DNA from: an uncultured Bacillota bacterium
GTDB lineage: Bacteria > Bacillota > UBA994 > UBA5500
Reading direction: 5' to 3'
Assembly (NCBI GenBank): GCA_937874815.1
Contig: CALNBW010000278.1
Location: forward strand, 1 to 5,986
Length of the DNA: 5,986 nucleotides
A model generated the notes under the pieces. It searched no databases, was not told the origin of the DNA, and worked only from the letters and a program-made list of their open reading frames with translations. Below are positions 4,654 through 5,986 of this stretch, piece after piece (position 1 is the first letter of the stretch; every line of letters starts with the position of its first letter). Made by a program: the position numbers and the translations under genes.

Positions 4654-5664
4654 ATGAATCAGGCTCCCCCTAATCGACCCGTTATTTATCTGTTAGCTAC
4701 TGGCGGGACCATCGCTGGACGGGCTAATTCTCCTTTACAAACGGCAGGCTATCGGGCAGGCGAGCTTTCTGTGGCAGAGCTACTAGCTGGTGTACCTGGG
4801 CTAGATAATATCGCTGAGATTAGAGGCGAGCAAGTCTGCAACGTGGCCAGCCCCTTCATTACCATAGATATTTGGCTATCATTGGCGCGCAGGATTAACG
4901 AGCTATTGGCTAGCCCCGAAGTTACAGGTATCGTGGTGACGCACGGCACCGATTCGCTCGAAGAGACGGCGTATTTCCTCGATCTAGTAGTCAAGAGCAA
5001 TAAACCAGTTGTAGTTGTAGGTTCAATGCGCCCAGCCACTTCCCTCAGTCCCGACGGACCGCTGAATCTAGTGGATGCGGTGCATGTGGCTGCTAGCCCA
5101 GAGGCACAGGGCCAGGGAGTATTAGTAGTCATGAATGACGAGATCTACGCGGCACGCGACGTCAGCAAAACCCACGTGAGTCAGCTACATACCTTCCGTT
5201 CGCACGATTTGGGGGCCCTTGGTAGTGTGTACAGCGGCGTAGTCACCTTCTATCGCAAGGCCGTGCGGCGCCATACTGCTGCTACCGAGTTCGTCATTGA
5301 GCAGCTACCGACGCTACCCCGAGTAGACATTATTTACGCCTACTTAGGAGCTGACGGGGCCTTAATTGACGCTGCTGTCGCCGCTGGTGCCCGGGGCATC
5401 GTACTCGCCGGCATGGGCCAGGGCGGCGGCACCACAGAGCAGAACGAAGCCCTGCAGAGTGCCCAAGAACAAAGGGTGGTCATTGTTCGCTCTAGCCGCA
5501 CTGGCAGCGGCCGCATTCTGCCCCAATCACCAGCAGGGCTCGAGCGCGGTGTCGCTATTACTGCCGATAACCTCAATCCCCAGAAGGCACGTATTTTGCT
5601 TGCGCTGGCGCTAACCCGGACGACTGACCGCCAGAAGATACAGCAGATGTTTACCATTTATTAA
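4654..5664 (+). CDS. L-asparaginase, AnsB-like (type II fold), cytoplasmic
   Basis: A 336-residue enzyme hydrolysing L-asparagine to aspartate and ammonia. Both catalytic triads of the family can be placed against E. coli AnsB: T19 in ATGGTIAG (nucleophile), Y33 in AGYRAG, S66 substrate loop, T99-D100 in VVTHGTDSLEET, and K172 in DVSKTH. The PDGPLNLVDAV segment (133-143) and the smaller C-terminal domain (about 222-336) are also typical. The residue after S66 is P67, where E. coli has Gln59, a residue linked to glutaminase side activity. Reduced glutaminase activity is therefore possible. Unlike many type II enzymes it has no signal peptide: the N-terminus MNQAPPNRPVIYLLATGG enters the first strand directly, so it should act in the cytoplasm. 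ATG 4654 is chosen for GAGGTG (4643-4648) at 5 nt. The longer TTG frame from 4609 lacks a ribosome site. It is divergent from the dehydrogenase gene. Confidence 0.9.
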   Translation: MNQAPPNRPVIYLLATGGTIAGRANSPLQTAGYRAGELSVAELLAGVPGLDNIAEIRGEQVCNVASPFITIDIWLSLARRINELLASPEVTGIVVTHGTDSLEETAYFLDLVVKSNKPVVVVGSMRPATSLSPDGPLNLVDAVHVAASPEAQGQGVLVVMNDEIYAARDVSKTHVSQLHTFRSHDLGALGSVYSGVVTFYRKAVRRHTAATEFVIEQLPTLPRVDIIYAYLGADGALIDAAVAAGARGIVLAGMGQGGGTTEQNEALQSAQEQRVVIVRSSRTGSGRILPQSPAGLERGVAITADNLNPQKARILLALALTRTTDRQKIQQMFTIY

Positions 5665-5758
5665 GCAAAACTTGGCCACCTCGCTTGAGGAGGTATTGTG
5701 AAAGGGCACGGTCATACTTGAGCGCTGTAGCCAGGCACTGTAGGAATGAGCTCAGTTC

Positions 5759-5814
5759 GCTAAGGGAGCGACGGCACTCGCAAGCTCGGCCTATTGTCGC
5801 TCTGGGTCCTTAGC
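5759..5814. other. Large bulged stem-loop, candidate structured RNA or repeat
   Basis: GCTAAGG (5759-5765) pairs with CCTTAGC (5808-5814), and GAGCGAC (5766-5772) pairs with GTCGCTC (5796-5802). That is 14 perfect pairs interrupted only by the one-sided bulge TGGGT (5803-5807). A GGC/GCC pairing continues into the loop (5773-5775 with 5789-5791). The nearby TCGCTCCTT (5819-5827) could pair alternatively with the same left arm. It is followed by no U-tract. It matches no riboswitch class I recognise. Confidence 0.5.
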
Positions 5815-5857
5815 TCCCTCGCTCCTTGATTCATGGCTCCAATGCGCTTTGCGTATG

Positions 5858-5883
5858 ACACGCGCCCTTTTGCGCGTGTGGGC
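5858..5883 (+). terminator. GC-rich hairpin, possible terminator
   Basis: ACACGCGC (5858-5865) and GCGCGTGT (5872-5879) form a perfect 8-bp stem with loop CCTTTT. GGGC and then a modest pyrimidine tract (TTTCTCT, 5884-5890) follow. The U-tract is displaced by four G/C bases, so terminator function is uncertain. It is 194 nt past the asparaginase stop and could end that transcript or a small RNA from this region. Confidence 0.4.
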
Positions 5884-5986
5884 TTTCTCTGCCAATATTC
5901 TCGTGGTTGTGCAAGGGCCGGATCAAGTGAATTGCGCAAGCAGTTCCCGCCACGTCAATGCGTGCGGCAACGACATCCAGAGATGT

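Larger units (their letters stand above)
5665..5986. other. Right-edge tail with no confident gene, rich in inverted repeats
   Basis: No frame here has a start with a credible ribosome site plus recognisable protein. Three frames are open to the window edge (plus from 5750 and from 5833; minus ending at about 5833). Their translations overlap and resemble nothing I recognise, so at most one is real. The stretch contains a short ACCTC/GAGGT inverted repeat just after the asparaginase stop (5678-5694), the stem at 5759-5814, the GC-rich hairpin at 5858-5879, the palindrome TTGCGCAA (5932-5939), and ACATC-CAGA-GATGT ending exactly at the edge (5973-5986). It could be a structured RNA, a palindromic interspersed repeat, or a mobile-element end cut by the window. 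Confidence 0.5.

Noticed and set aside
5688..5721. AGGAGGT followed by a GTG at 5698 encoding a seven-codon peptide
   Set aside because: The spacer is only 3 nt and the frame stops after VKGHGHT. It is too short to claim as a gene or leader peptide.
5833..5986. Open frames on both strands at the right edge (plus from the ATG at 5833 or 5855; minus running in from the edge to a stop near 5833)
   Set aside because: They overlap each other, lack a convincing Shine-Dalgarno, and their translations contain no motif I recognise. They also cross the strong hairpin at 5858-5879.
5665..5986. IS110-type element end with a bridge RNA, or a known riboswitch/T-box leader
   Set aside because: No transposase is visible and no riboswitch or T-box consensus block could be found. 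Only the secondary-structure potential is supported.

Overview
The window looks like ordinary chromosome of a low- to mid-GC Bacillota (Firmicutes). The basis is strong purine-rich Shine-Dalgarno sites (AGGAGG, AAGGAGGT, GGAGGTG), frequent GTG starts, a PerR-type Fur regulator, a DUF1461/Lit membrane protein and a PhoU-tailed Na/Pi cotransporter. An anaerobic or microaerophilic member is suggested by the rubredoxin-like tail on the PerR protein. A finer placement (a clostridial or negativicute lineage) is only a guess. No insertion sequence, CRISPR array, tRNA or rRNA was recognised.

Layout, left to right. Bases 1-40 hold the first 13 codons of a minus-strand gene that leaves the window. Its Shine-Dalgarno lies inside the 3' arm of a strong hairpin with a U-tract (41-90). 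Bases 96-614 (minus) encode a PerR-like peroxide sensor fused to a C-terminal rubredoxin-like domain. It has its own promoter and a candidate self-operator at 632-681. Bases 688-1071 (minus) encode a small two-TPR protein. Bases 1160-1840 (minus) encode a Lit/DUF1461 four-helix membrane protein. The divergent spacer 1841-1952 carries a possible PhoP box and an activator-type promoter for the 552-residue Na/Pi cotransporter with a PhoU tail (1953-3611, plus). That gene overlaps by 19 bp, tail to tail, a D-2-hydroxyacid dehydrogenase (3593-4537, minus) that probably uses NADP(H). A divergent promoter region (4538-4653) separates it from a cytoplasmic L-asparaginase of the AnsB-like fold (4654-5664, plus). 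The last 322 bases have no confident gene but contain two marked inverted repeats.

The genes do not form one obvious pathway. Two regulatory modules can be read: peroxide sensing with probable autoregulation (perR), and phosphate-responsive control of Pi transport, inferred from the box and the PhoU domain. The least conventional features are the PerR-rubredoxin fusion, the start site overlapping a terminator hairpin at the left edge, and the structured non-coding tail at the right edge.
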